IMG/VR virus record: IMGVR_UViG_3300034019_000215
Coordinates: 1-22,236 of that record
Length of the DNA: 22,236 nt
Reading direction: 5' to 3' (one strand)
Source of the DNA: a virus
A program made the translations under genes and the position numbers. Position 1 is the stretch's first letter, and each line of letters opens with the position of its first letter. The notes under the pieces are model-generated. The model had not been told where the DNA came from and made no database searches. It saw nothing but the letters and a program-made list of their open reading frames with translations. Positions 7,828 to 13,539 of the stretch are shown here, piece by piece.

Positions 7828-8315
7828 AAAAAAACCGATGCTGCAATACATACGTCTAATGGTGCGTACTGCATTAGCTCCTCCATATCTTTGTTAGGGT
7901 TGTATTCTGCTATCTCGTATTTATCTCCACTTCGTGTTTTTATAGGGCGATACAAAACTGCCATTGCCTTGTGGAATTTATCCCAGCTCTGCAAATGAGA
8001 ATCCAAATCCACGTACTCTCCAAAGGTTATATCTTCTAACTCAGGAATAAAGCCAAACTCAATATCGCCTATCATAAATTTAGGTGTGAATTTTGGCACT
8101 TGATTAAACAGTTGCGTGAAGTGTGCTATTAATTCATTGAGTGAAGTGAGCTTTATCTTGGCTACTTCTATTAATCGGATTCCGCAAAATATCTCTACCA
8201 TCTTTTGAGCTACAAACTCTTCGTCAGTAGAGTCACGTTGCACCTTCAAGAAGTCCTGATAGTGCTTTAGTGGGATTTCGTTTAGTGTTGATGGTACGTT
8301 TATTTGTACTTCCAT
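7560..8315 (-). CDS. Phage protein with frameshift site (possible tail assembly chaperone)
   Basis: The unshifted frame gives 251 residues. The first 163 look well folded: LNEIPLKHYQDFLKVQRD near the start, then MIGDIEFGFIPELEDITFGE followed by YVDLDSHLQSWDKFHKAMAV at about 80-120, and LYRPIKTRSGDKYE. After the T9 run the frame-0 tail turns Ser/Lys/Asn-rich and low in complexity (ending KKMKSNKDNLKDN), as expected of an out-of-frame reading. Both a 251-aa product and a 254-aa -1 fusion may be made, as in the G/GT tail assembly chaperones of lambda. Unlike G/GT, however, this gene does not directly precede the tape measure. It starts 2 nt after the 61-aa gene. The chaperone role is inference. 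Confidence 0.7.
   Translation of the reverse strand: MEVQINVPSTLNEIPLKHYQDFLKVQRDSTDEEFVAQKMVEIFCGIRLIEVAKIKLTSLNELIAHFTQLFNQVPKFTPKFMIGDIEFGFIPELEDITFGEYVDLDSHLQSWDKFHKAMAVLYRPIKTRSGDKYEIAEYNPNKDMEELMQYAPLDVCIAASVFFWTLESDLLQATLNYLETEMKKEKSLSQTLAKQLNLANDGDGISHFMHSLKEMSQGLTTSPSQGLLNVLPISHSKSKKMKSNKDNLKDN
7826..7834 (-). promoter_or_regulatory. T9 slippery run for -1 ribosomal frameshifting
   Basis: On the minus strand the site reads GG, then nine T, then GGAC. Frame 0 reads GTT TTT TTT TGG; one base back gives TTT TTT TTG GAC, which enters the frame that stays open to 7552. The run contains the heptamer T TTT TTT, in which both the P- and A-site tRNAs can re-pair after slipping. I found no obvious stable stem directly 3' by eye. 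Confidence 0.6.
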
Positions 8316-8317
8316 AA

Positions 8318-8503
8318 TTATTTAACTTGTGATTCGTCTTTTTGTAACACATAGGCATAAGCCTGAGCCAGCATCTGAGTGTGCCTTCTGACGTTGAAGA
8401 TGTCGTTGAATACGATGTTGACTCTTTTGCCTGTCTTGTCTTTGATAAATTGCTCTACTACCCTAATCATTTTAGGCAGCTCATCGGATGTTGTATTGTC
8501 CAT
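8318..8503 (-). CDS. Small phage protein after the large terminase
   Basis: A 61-residue protein, MDNTTSDELPKMIRVVEQFI at the start, with VNIVFNDIFNVRRHTQMLAQ near 28-47 and AYAYVLQKDESQVK at the end. It looks like a short helix, a strand, then a long helix, with no membrane segment or metal-binding pattern. The start overlaps the terminase end by 23 nt and the stop lies 2 nt before the next gene, which supports real coding. I do not recognise the family beyond an impression of similar small proteins next to terminases in Bacteroidetes phages. Confidence 0.65.
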   Translation of the reverse strand: MDNTTSDELPKMIRVVEQFIKDKTGKRVNIVFNDIFNVRRHTQMLAQAYAYVLQKDESQVK

Positions 8504-9641
8504 AGTTAGATTTTAGTCCGAGTGCTTCCATCTCGTGGTATCGTAAAGCATCAATAGCGTGATTGTAGTGGTCTATCGGTCTTCTCATACGTTGACCTTG
8601 CTTGTCAGTATCCCAACAATATGAGCGGAGTTCTTTGATGAGGTTCGTGCTTTGCTTGGTTACTAAGTAATCTTGTCTTTGCATTACGTCTATGCCGTAG
8701 TTGATTGAGTCAGCTCCTTTCGTTACTCCTTTGATTGTTTTGCCTTGACGTCTTATCTCCTCTATTGATTTAGGTTCTGAGCTATCTGCGTAAATAATAA
8801 CTCCTGACGGAAGTATCTTAGCTATGTCGGAGTTAACCATTCCTGTTCGGTAAACAAGTTCGTTTACTATCCGTGTTCCGTTATAATTGTAAATCTCAAT
8901 TGCTGCCGTAGGGTCATTCGTGTATCCAAAGTCAAGTCCTATTCCTATCAGCTTTGCTTCTTTGGGTATTGTGTCGATTTCTTTCCAGTTGTTAAATACC
9001 ACTCCTTCAAGACTACCTACTTGACCTAAGCCATACACTCGCCACCAATTAGCCCAATAAGAACTCGTAGCTGCTTTGTCACGATTCTTTTCAATTTGTG
9101 TGACAATACTTTCGTCTAAAGCCTCGTTATCTTTGTAGGTTAAGATTATAAAGTCCGTGTCAGGTTCGTCTTTTAGTTCCTTGTGTACCCAAAACTCATT
9201 GGCAGGGTTAAAGTCCAAGTAAACCTCTTGCTTTGTACGTATTGAAAGCTCATTGTATGACTCAAAGGTTACGTTGTTGCACTCGTTAATGTACAAGATG
9301 TCACGTCTTGCACCTCTGAGTTTAGAAGCATCATCTGCTGAAAAGAACTCTACTACGCTTCCGTTTTTAAAATGATATGTAAGCAGCGACTTATTTAACT
9401 GTTGGTCATAAAATCGGTTAGTCCACTTTAGTATTTTGACAAAGTCTTTTAATGCTCCCCTTCTTAGATGAGGTATACTTTCTGCTACTATGCTTATTTC
9501 GAGTCCGTCTTTACGTAGTGCCTTGTCAATTAACACAGCAAGGATTGAGTACGTTTTTGAAGCCGACGTTCCACCTTGAACAATCTTAATACGCTTTTTT
9601 AAAGCAAGTACCTTATTCGTTGCCGTTGTCCTCTTGTACAT
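8481..9641 (-). CDS. terL: Terminase large subunit
   Basis: A 386-residue packaging ATPase and nuclease. The N-terminal motor shows a deviant Walker A (GGTSASKT, 23-30), a Walker B with catalytic carboxylate (ILYINE, 115-120, E120) and the coupling segment YLDFNPANEFWVH (141-153). The C-terminal RNase H-fold nuclease has acidic residues in GLDFGYTNDP (D237), IIYADSSEP (D286) and DHYNHAIDALRY (D364 in the last motif). The protein drives genome packaging into the prohead through the portal and cuts the DNA. The start overlaps the small-subunit gene by 29 nt. The length is within the usual range for compact terminases of this type and nothing appears missing. Confidence 0.95.
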   Translation of the reverse strand: MYKRTTATNKVLALKKRIKIVQGGTSASKTYSILAVLIDKALRKDGLEISIVAESIPHLRRGALKDFVKILKWTNRFYDQQLNKSLLTYHFKNGSVVEFFSADDASKLRGARRDILYINECNNVTFESYNELSIRTKQEVYLDFNPANEFWVHKELKDEPDTDFIILTYKDNEALDESIVTQIEKNRDKAATSSYWANWWRVYGLGQVGSLEGVVFNNWKEIDTIPKEAKLIGIGLDFGYTNDPTAAIEIYNYNGTRIVNELVYRTGMVNSDIAKILPSGVIIYADSSEPKSIEEIRRQGKTIKGVTKGADSINYGIDVMQRQDYLVTKQSTNLIKELRSYCWDTDKQGQRMRRPIDHYNHAIDALRYHEMEALGLKSNYGQYNIR

Positions 9642-9945
9642 CAGGGAAAAGTGGTAACTCGGTTATTGTTTGCTCTACTTGCTGTAGCGGTGCGCCATAG
9701 CCTGAATCCATCAATGCTTTGTAAGCCGTTACATCGCCTTCACGTGCCTTTTTAATCAACGCTAACGTCATCAAATCCTCTTGGCTCATAGTTTCCTGCT
9801 CGCCTGTTAATGGGTTCTTTAGCGATTGATTTACTTCTAACCATTGACGTGCTATTGTGCTTCGGTTCTTTGCGCCTTTAGGTCTTCCGTTTGGGTTTCT
9901 TACCTCACCTTTTTTAGCAGGTATTAAGTTTTCTTCGTTTGCCAT
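9613..9945 (-). CDS. terS: Terminase small subunit-like protein (DUF5681-type N terminus)
   Basis: A 110-residue protein. The N terminus carries KKGEVRNPNGRPKGAKNRST, the basic motif of DUF5681-type phage proteins, followed by a helical region and an acidic tail (FPDVQEDNGNE). Its place directly before the large terminase, overlapping by 29 nt, supports a role in DNA recognition for packaging. The basic Gly-rich motif could contact DNA. No classic winged HTH is obvious, so the call rests on the motif plus position. The 19-nt gap to the ABC/GNAT gene upstream shows no promoter. Confidence 0.75.
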   Translation of the reverse strand: MANEENLIPAKKGEVRNPNGRPKGAKNRSTIARQWLEVNQSLKNPLTGEQETMSQEDLMTLALIKKAREGDVTAYKALMDSGYGAPLQQVEQTITELPLFPDVQEDNGNE

Positions 9946-9964
9946 CTTTCTAATTTATCTCTAA

Positions 9965-11029
9965 TTATTTTAATTCAAATGATGCAGTTATTCTATTCTT
10001 TGAAGTAGTTCCTTCTAAAACACCTTTTTTTGCTTCTGATACTCTACCATATCTAACGCAATCCCATTGCTTTGATTTTTTTAATGCAAATATTAAACTT
10101 GGTGCAGAAGTCATTATATTAAATCTTTGTTGTTCTTGTTTATATAATTTTCCAATTTCATTTAATAATTTTAATCCAATGCCAGCACCTTGATAATCTG
10201 GCAATATAACCAATCTATGTACTTTCTTCATATTCTTTACCTTTGGGTGCGGAAAGTGAAGTATGCTTATAAATCCTGCTATCTCATCGTTTACTGTTGC
10301 TATAAATACATTTGCAGCGTTGTTATGCGAATGGCTTAAATAGTGGTGCTTAGCAAACATTTTCCAGATGCTTTTATCTCCGTAATTGAATATTTCAAAT
10401 TTGATATCTGGTCTATTTTTTTTTTGCCCTTCAAAACTTTGAAAGGTCATCGTATCGGTGTTAAATACCCAATCAGGCATTAGCCAATCTTGTACGTCAA
10501 AGTGACAAGTAACTGCTATAAACTTTTTATCCGTTTTTCTAATTGCTTTCTGCATAGCAAATGAACCTATTTGTGCAACGTTTCTATCTACAACGCTTGT
10601 AAACTCATCAAATACAAAAAACTTCTGCTCTTCTAAAATTGCACGTGCTAAGTCAACACGCATCTTTTGTCCATTACTTAAAACTGAGTAAGGTTTTAAC
10701 CAACTTGGTGGACTTGAAAACCCTACTGAATTAAATGCAGATGTTATTTCTTCTACACTACATTCTTTTGGCATATCATCTAATACAGTTTCTTTCGTGT
10801 ATTCATAGGATGTTATGTAAGCATCTTTAAATAATTGTTTAGCTATTGTAGTTTTTCCTGTTCCGCTTTTTCCTACAATTAAACCTACTTGCCATTGTTC
10901 AGGAATGTTTATGTCTCCCTTAAAGTGTTCTACAATGTTTTCTGATTGTAAATCAAACTTACCAATAACCGAAGCAACTCTAAAAGTTTTACTTGGTTTG
11001 GATTCTTTTATAATGTCAAAAGTCGGCAT
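9965..11029 (-). CDS. ABC-ATPase fused to a GNAT acetyltransferase domain
   Basis: A 354-residue two-domain protein. Residues 1-200 are a complete ABC ATPase: Walker A GKSGTGKTT (53-61), signature LSNGQ (117-121), Walker B FVFDEF with E142, D-loop SVVD, and H-loop His176. Residues about 207-354 are a GNAT domain with an acetyl-CoA loop (LPDYQGAGIG, 275-284) and a distinctive FAKHHYLSHS motif (226-235). It has no membrane segments, so it is not a transporter subunit on its own. The HHYL motif recalls Mom-like GNATs that modify adenine in phage DNA, which is inference. It overlaps the ParB-like gene by 22 nt and precedes the terminase. The GNAT half is unusually AT-rich (15 G/C in each of the two 60-nt lines 10081-10140 and 10141-10200). 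Other substrates, protein or small molecule, remain possible. Confidence 0.85.
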   Translation of the reverse strand: MPTFDIIKESKPSKTFRVASVIGKFDLQSENIVEHFKGDINIPEQWQVGLIVGKSGTGKTTIAKQLFKDAYITSYEYTKETVLDDMPKECSVEEITSAFNSVGFSSPPSWLKPYSVLSNGQKMRVDLARAILEEQKFFVFDEFTSVVDRNVAQIGSFAMQKAIRKTDKKFIAVTCHFDVQDWLMPDWVFNTDTMTFQSFEGQKKNRPDIKFEIFNYGDKSIWKMFAKHHYLSHSHNNAANVFIATVNDEIAGFISILHFPHPKVKNMKKVHRLVILPDYQGAGIGLKLLNEIGKLYKQEQQRFNIMTSAPSLIFALKKSKQWDCVRYGRVSEAKKGVLEGTTSKNRITASFELK

Positions 11030-11529
11030 TCGTAACCCTCCTCAATTAATTTGTTATAAGTATTTTCTTGGTGTTCCTCATCCTTACAAATAACTTCAAT
11101 ACGATAAAGATTATCAATAGTGCTGCTTAAATCTTTTAGCTCTAAATCTTCATCCGCACCTAAAATAATAGGCAAATCTAAACCCCAATCCTGTATCTTT
11201 TCAGTATCCCATTCGTTAGCTAACATATCCCAATCCCATTCTCCAAAACCTACGTTGTCTTTTACTATGAATTCGTCTTTTTGCAGCTCGGTTAAACCTT
11301 CAGCCTTGACAATATACACTTCTTTCATACCTGCTTCCTTACACGCTTTTAAACGCATATTGCCGCCAAGCACGATGTTGTTCTCATCTACTACGATAGG
11401 TCGTAGCTCCAGCATTTGAGGAAACTCCTGTATTGACTTGACTAACTTTTTAAACTTATCGTCTTTGATTAGACGTGGATTCTTTGGGTTCGTCTTTACT
11501 TCGCTGATTTTAACTTTATCTACCTTCAT
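11008..11529 (-). CDS. ParB-like nuclease-domain protein
   Basis: A 173-residue protein with a ParB/sulfiredoxin-fold domain: VKISEVKTNPKNPRLI (6-21), then LVKSIQEFP (29-37), LRPIVVDENNIVLGGNMRLK (42-61, the GGNxR form of the ParB box) and ACKEAGMKEVYIV. The C-terminal 40 residues form a small extra domain (YRIEVICKDEEHQ onward) seen on phage-type ParB proteins. It lacks the central HTH of chromosomal ParB, so it is not a partition protein. In phages such proteins usually accompany a DNA methyltransferase; here the partner is the ABC/GNAT fusion, which it overlaps by 22 nt. The domain can bind a nucleotide and sometimes cuts DNA; which applies here is unknown. Confidence 0.85.
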   Translation of the reverse strand: MKVDKVKISEVKTNPKNPRLIKDDKFKKLVKSIQEFPQMLELRPIVVDENNIVLGGNMRLKACKEAGMKEVYIVKAEGLTELQKDEFIVKDNVGFGEWDWDMLANEWDTEKIQDWGLDLPIILGADEDLELKDLSSTIDNLYRIEVICKDEEHQENTYNKLIEEGYECRLLTL

Positions 11530-11530
11530 A

Positions 11531-11893
11531 TTATGCTTCGTATGCTTGGTAAATCTTTCTTAGGTTAAATACTATCTCTCTAAAACAAGAAGCGCAAGAG
11601 GATGGCTCTAAACGCACTTTCATTATTCTTGAATAGATTTCTTTTACTTTTGTTACTTCGGTTGGTTTGAATGTTTCTCTTTCAAGGATTCGTGTTTCCG
11701 TAAGCCAGTTGTACTCCTCTTCAGTTAGACATTCGGGTTTGCGGTATGGAAACCACTCATTGAGTTTTTGCTTACGCTCTTCGCATCCGCAGTCCTCTCC
11801 TGCTATAAAGTTAACGAGCTTCTTAATTCCTGTTACTTCGGTTATTTGCTCTATGGTATCCCCTAACCCTTGTGCTTTTTTCTTTGTTGCCAT
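11531..11893 (-). CDS. Conserved phage protein with cysteine pairs
   Basis: A 120-residue protein starting MATKKKAQGLGDTIEQITEV. It has a CGC pair (C35, C37) followed by ERKQKLNEWFP, and a late C-x-x-C (C100, C103), with C55 between, so metal binding is possible. The first 30 residues (GLGDTIEQITEVTGIKKLVN) look like an amphipathic helix pair. I have an impression of similar proteins (GLGDTI, CGC-ERK-KLN) in Bacteroidetes phages, always without known function. It lies 1 nt upstream of the ParB-like gene and 3 nt after the 66-aa gene. Confidence 0.7.
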   Translation of the reverse strand: MATKKKAQGLGDTIEQITEVTGIKKLVNFIAGEDCGCEERKQKLNEWFPYRKPECLTEEEYNWLTETRILERETFKPTEVTKVKEIYSRIMKVRLEPSSCASCFREIVFNLRKIYQAYEA

Positions 11894-11896
11894 TGT

Positions 11897-12097
11897 TTAT
11901 TTTTTAGTTATGTACCACCATCGTGGCTCTATTATAGTATTCAAATCTTTACAGTCTTTATCTTCTTCTCCGCTCCAAACAATTTTCAGCAGCCTGTACT
12001 TGGTTACTTCGTTTTTTTCTATCTCGGTTACCTGACCTTCAAAATAGCAGTCTCCATCTTCAACGTCTCTAATTATATCTCCAACACTAAATGTCAT
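11897..12097 (-). CDS. Small hypothetical phage protein
   Basis: A 66-residue protein, MTFSVGDIIRDVEDGDCYFE at its start, then GQVTEIEKNEVTKYRLLKIV and WWYITKK at the end. The pattern of short strands with 'GDIIRD...G.V' looks like a small SH3-like or KOW-like beta barrel, but I cannot name a family. It overlaps the sigma-factor gene end by 4 nt (ATGA type) and ends 3 nt before the next gene. Confidence 0.7.
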   Translation of the reverse strand: MTFSVGDIIRDVEDGDCYFEGQVTEIEKNEVTKYRLLKIVWSGEEDKDCKDLNTIIEPRWWYITKK

Positions 12098-12621
12098 AAT
12101 AAATCAAAATCGTTATTACTGTAATCTTCGTAGTCTTCGCCTACCTCATCTTTCAATCGTTCCTTGCAGTTCTTTAGCGTGTTAAATATCGAAGTGAGTG
12201 AGATGCCTGAATCTTTAGCTATATCCCTCATTGATGCGTTGCCTTCCTTGTAAACTTTAAATAACATTGAATCATACCAATGCCAGTTATCCATCTCTTC
12301 GTTTATTTTTTGGTGTATTCTTTCTAAGGCTTCGTGTTTTTCTAACTCTGAGTCTTCGTCTGCAACTCCTCTTACTTCGTCTAATGATAAAAACTGAACA
12401 CTACCAGTTTTGTTTATTTCAAATGCTCGGTTGCGAAGCATCATCCACATTAAAGCAATGTTTGGTTTTCCGTCTTTGAGTATCTTCTCCTCGTAATTGT
12501 ACTTGACAATTCTTAGGTAAACATCTTGCACAACGTCTTCTGCAAGGTCATACTCTCCAAATGAACGGACTATCTTAACCCATTCTTTGTGGTGGTCTGC
12601 TAATATTTTAAGTGCATCCAT
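12094..12621 (-). CDS. Phage RNA polymerase sigma factor-like protein
   Basis: A 175-residue protein with ECF-like sigma features. Residues 15-40 (VKIVRSFGEYDLAEDVVQDV, then YLRIVK) match region 2, including the core-binding 'AEDVVQDVY'. LMWMMLRNRAFEINK (57-71) resembles the end of region 2. Residues about 115-157 form a region-4 HTH (EGNASMRDIAKDSGISLTSI). An acidic linker (about 85-105) and an acidic tail (EDYEDYSNNDFDLL) flank region 4. It is the first gene after a terminator and a good host-type promoter and heads the late operon, so it could redirect host polymerase to phage promoters. Its own targets are not visible. Small HTH regulators are the alternative. Confidence 0.8.
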   Translation of the reverse strand: MDALKILADHHKEWVKIVRSFGEYDLAEDVVQDVYLRIVKYNYEEKILKDGKPNIALMWMMLRNRAFEINKTGSVQFLSLDEVRGVADEDSELEKHEALERIHQKINEEMDNWHWYDSMLFKVYKEGNASMRDIAKDSGISLTSIFNTLKNCKERLKDEVGEDYEDYSNNDFDLL

Positions 12622-12637
12622 TTGATTAAATTCTAAA

Positions 12638-12668
12638 CAAATATAGGATTAAATTCTAATCACGCAAA
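12638..12668 (-). promoter_or_regulatory. Bacteroidetes-type promoter of the late (sigma) operon
   Basis: On the minus strand a TTTG box (12668-12665) is followed after 19 nt by TATATTTG (12645-12638), matching the Bacteroidetes consensus TTTG / TAnnTTTG. The start codon of the sigma-factor gene is 17 nt further on, so the 5' leader is very short. Confidence 0.75.
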
Positions 12669-12672
12669 TAAA

Positions 12673-12700
12673 TTAAAAAAGCCACCTGTTAAAGTGGCTC
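12673..12700 (-). terminator. Hairpin terminator of the recombination operon
   Basis: The arms AGCCAC (12680-12685) and GTGGCT (12694-12699) form a 6-bp stem with an 8-nt loop, followed on the minus strand by a T6 run. The hairpin overlaps the last codons of the small HTH-like gene and lies just upstream of the late promoter, separating two transcription units. Confidence 0.75.
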
Positions 12701-12910
12701 TAAATTGTTTAAGTAAATTTCTCGTGAAACGTAGTTATCTATCTTGTGTAAGGTTGATAAGGTTACGTCTTTTCGCTGAAGGAAGTTGTTTAACTGAAAC
12801 TGGTGCATCTTTAGTCCTTTGGCTTTTATGTCTTGGACTATTTGGTTTCGTGTTTTTACAAGCAGTATCCTATGCAGTTGTTTTCGGAGTGTGTCATCGT
12901 CTATATACAT
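12689..12910 (-). CDS. Small HTH-like (XRE-type) phage protein
   Basis: A 73-residue protein. The part TRNQIVQDIKAKGLKMHQFQ followed by LNNFLQRKDVTLSTLHKIDN reads like a small XRE-type helix-turn-helix: a helix, a turn at 'KGLK', a recognition-like helix and a 'vslstL.ki..y' closing helix. It may bind DNA as a regulator. I use the ATG at 12908-12910, which overlaps the previous stop as TGATG; the frame also offers a TTG one codon earlier. It is the last gene before the terminator. The HTH call is by pattern only. Confidence 0.6.
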   Translation of the reverse strand: MYIDDDTLRKQLHRILLVKTRNQIVQDIKAKGLKMHQFQLNNFLQRKDVTLSTLHKIDNYVSREIYLNNLEPL

Positions 12911-13146
12911 CAAAAAGGAAGGTCATCGTCAATACTATCTCCAACAGGTCTGCGCTCTTCAGTAGAAGCTACATACGGCTCGCTGAATGATGCTGAAAAG
13001 AATTTACCTGCTTTGCCTTCTTTTATCCATAGAGCAACTTCCATCTCTTTACCGTTTACGTTTACTTTTCCTTTGTAGTCAGGATGGTTGTCCATTCTCT
13101 TGTTCGTGTTCTTAAAGATTGCTCCTGTGTTTGTTTTGTTTTCCAT
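12910..13146 (-). CDS. Small protein with SSB-like acidic C-terminal tip
   Basis: A 78-residue protein: TGAIFKNTNKRMDNHPDYKG, then KVNVNGKEMEVALWIKEGKA, GKFFSASFSEPY, and the tip DSIDDDLPF. The body resembles DUF736-like small beta proteins of phages and plasmids. The last six residues (DDDLPF) match the acidic, Phe-ending tip by which single-stranded DNA-binding proteins recruit partner proteins. It sits in the recombination operon with the ERF annealing protein and the exonuclease. I infer it may work as an SSB substitute or decoy on single-stranded DNA, but no classical OB-fold signature is evident at this length. Confidence 0.65.
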   Translation of the reverse strand: MENKTNTGAIFKNTNKRMDNHPDYKGKVNVNGKEMEVALWIKEGKAGKFFSASFSEPYVASTEERRPVGDSIDDDLPF

Positions 13147-13274
13147 TATATGTTAAAAATTAAATTGATTACTAAAATAATTGCGATTACTGTTACCAGT
13201 ATCATTGTGCCAATAGCAGCCATTTCGCTTTTGCTTTTTTCTTGGCGGGTTGGTTTATATTCTTTTTGTTTCAT
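13146..13274 (-). CDS. Small single-pass membrane protein
   Basis: A 42-residue protein, MKQKEYKPTRQEKSKSEMAA, then one hydrophobic helix (IGTMILVTVIAIILVINLIF) and a very short tail. The basic N terminus should stay in the cytoplasm. I chose the ATG at 13274 because it follows the previous stop by 1 nt (TAATATG); the frame stays open upstream to 13349, but that would overlap the MazG-like gene by 74 nt. Function unknown; phage early operons often contain such proteins. Confidence 0.6.
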   Translation of the reverse strand: MKQKEYKPTRQEKSKSEMAAIGTMILVTVIAIILVINLIFNI

Positions 13275-13275
13275 A

Positions 13276-13539
13276 TTATTCTGATTTAGTTCGTTTTGTA
13301 ATTGCTTCTCGGTAGCCATCTGAAAAACCTTTGACATAATGCAGCTCAATCTCTTTCTTAATACGGCTTAAATAAAGCGTGGCATCCATCAACTCCTCAA
13401 GCAAATGGTTTATCCATTGGTCAAGAGTTAGGTCTTCTCGGTCTAATGTAGTTCCGTATTTCTTTAGCCCAGTTGCAGAGCGTTCAGCATACTTAGCCAT
13501 AACGGATAAAACTACTTTGTCGGTTACTTCTTGGTTCAT
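13276..13539 (-). CDS. MazG-like / phage nucleotide-metabolism protein
   Basis: An 87-residue, mainly helical protein. Key parts are ERSATGLKKYGTTLDREDLT (19-38) and WINHLLEELMDATLYLSRIK, with the EELMDA motif typical of all-alpha NTP pyrophosphatase-like (MazG-type) proteins that use paired acidic residues to bind Mg2+. 'KYGTTLDR.DL' followed by 'HLLEELMDA.YL' is common in phage and prophage proteins of unknown substrate. The C terminus (HYVKGFSDGYREAITKR) is another helix. Its start overlaps the exonuclease gene end as ATGA. The enzymatic role is inferred. Confidence 0.65.
   Translation of the reverse strand: MNQEVTDKVVLSVMAKYAERSATGLKKYGTTLDREDLTLDQWINHLLEELMDATLYLSRIKKEIELHYVKGFSDGYREAITKRTKSE

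Noticed and set aside
9965-10600. ABC transporter ATPase
   Set aside because: The ABC domain is fused to a soluble GNAT domain and no membrane partner exists nearby, so a transport role is unlikely.
11008-11529. Plasmid-type ParB partition protein
   Set aside because: It lacks the central HTH and dimer domain, and no ParA gene is nearby.
11667-12124. Overlapping plus-strand frames of 122 and 84 codons
   Set aside because: They run antisense to two compact minus-strand genes and have Ser/Phe-rich shadow composition; no promoter is visible.
12694-13284. Three plus-strand frames of 66-98 codons
   Set aside because: They are antisense to well-packed minus-strand genes, with no plus-strand promoter or coupling.
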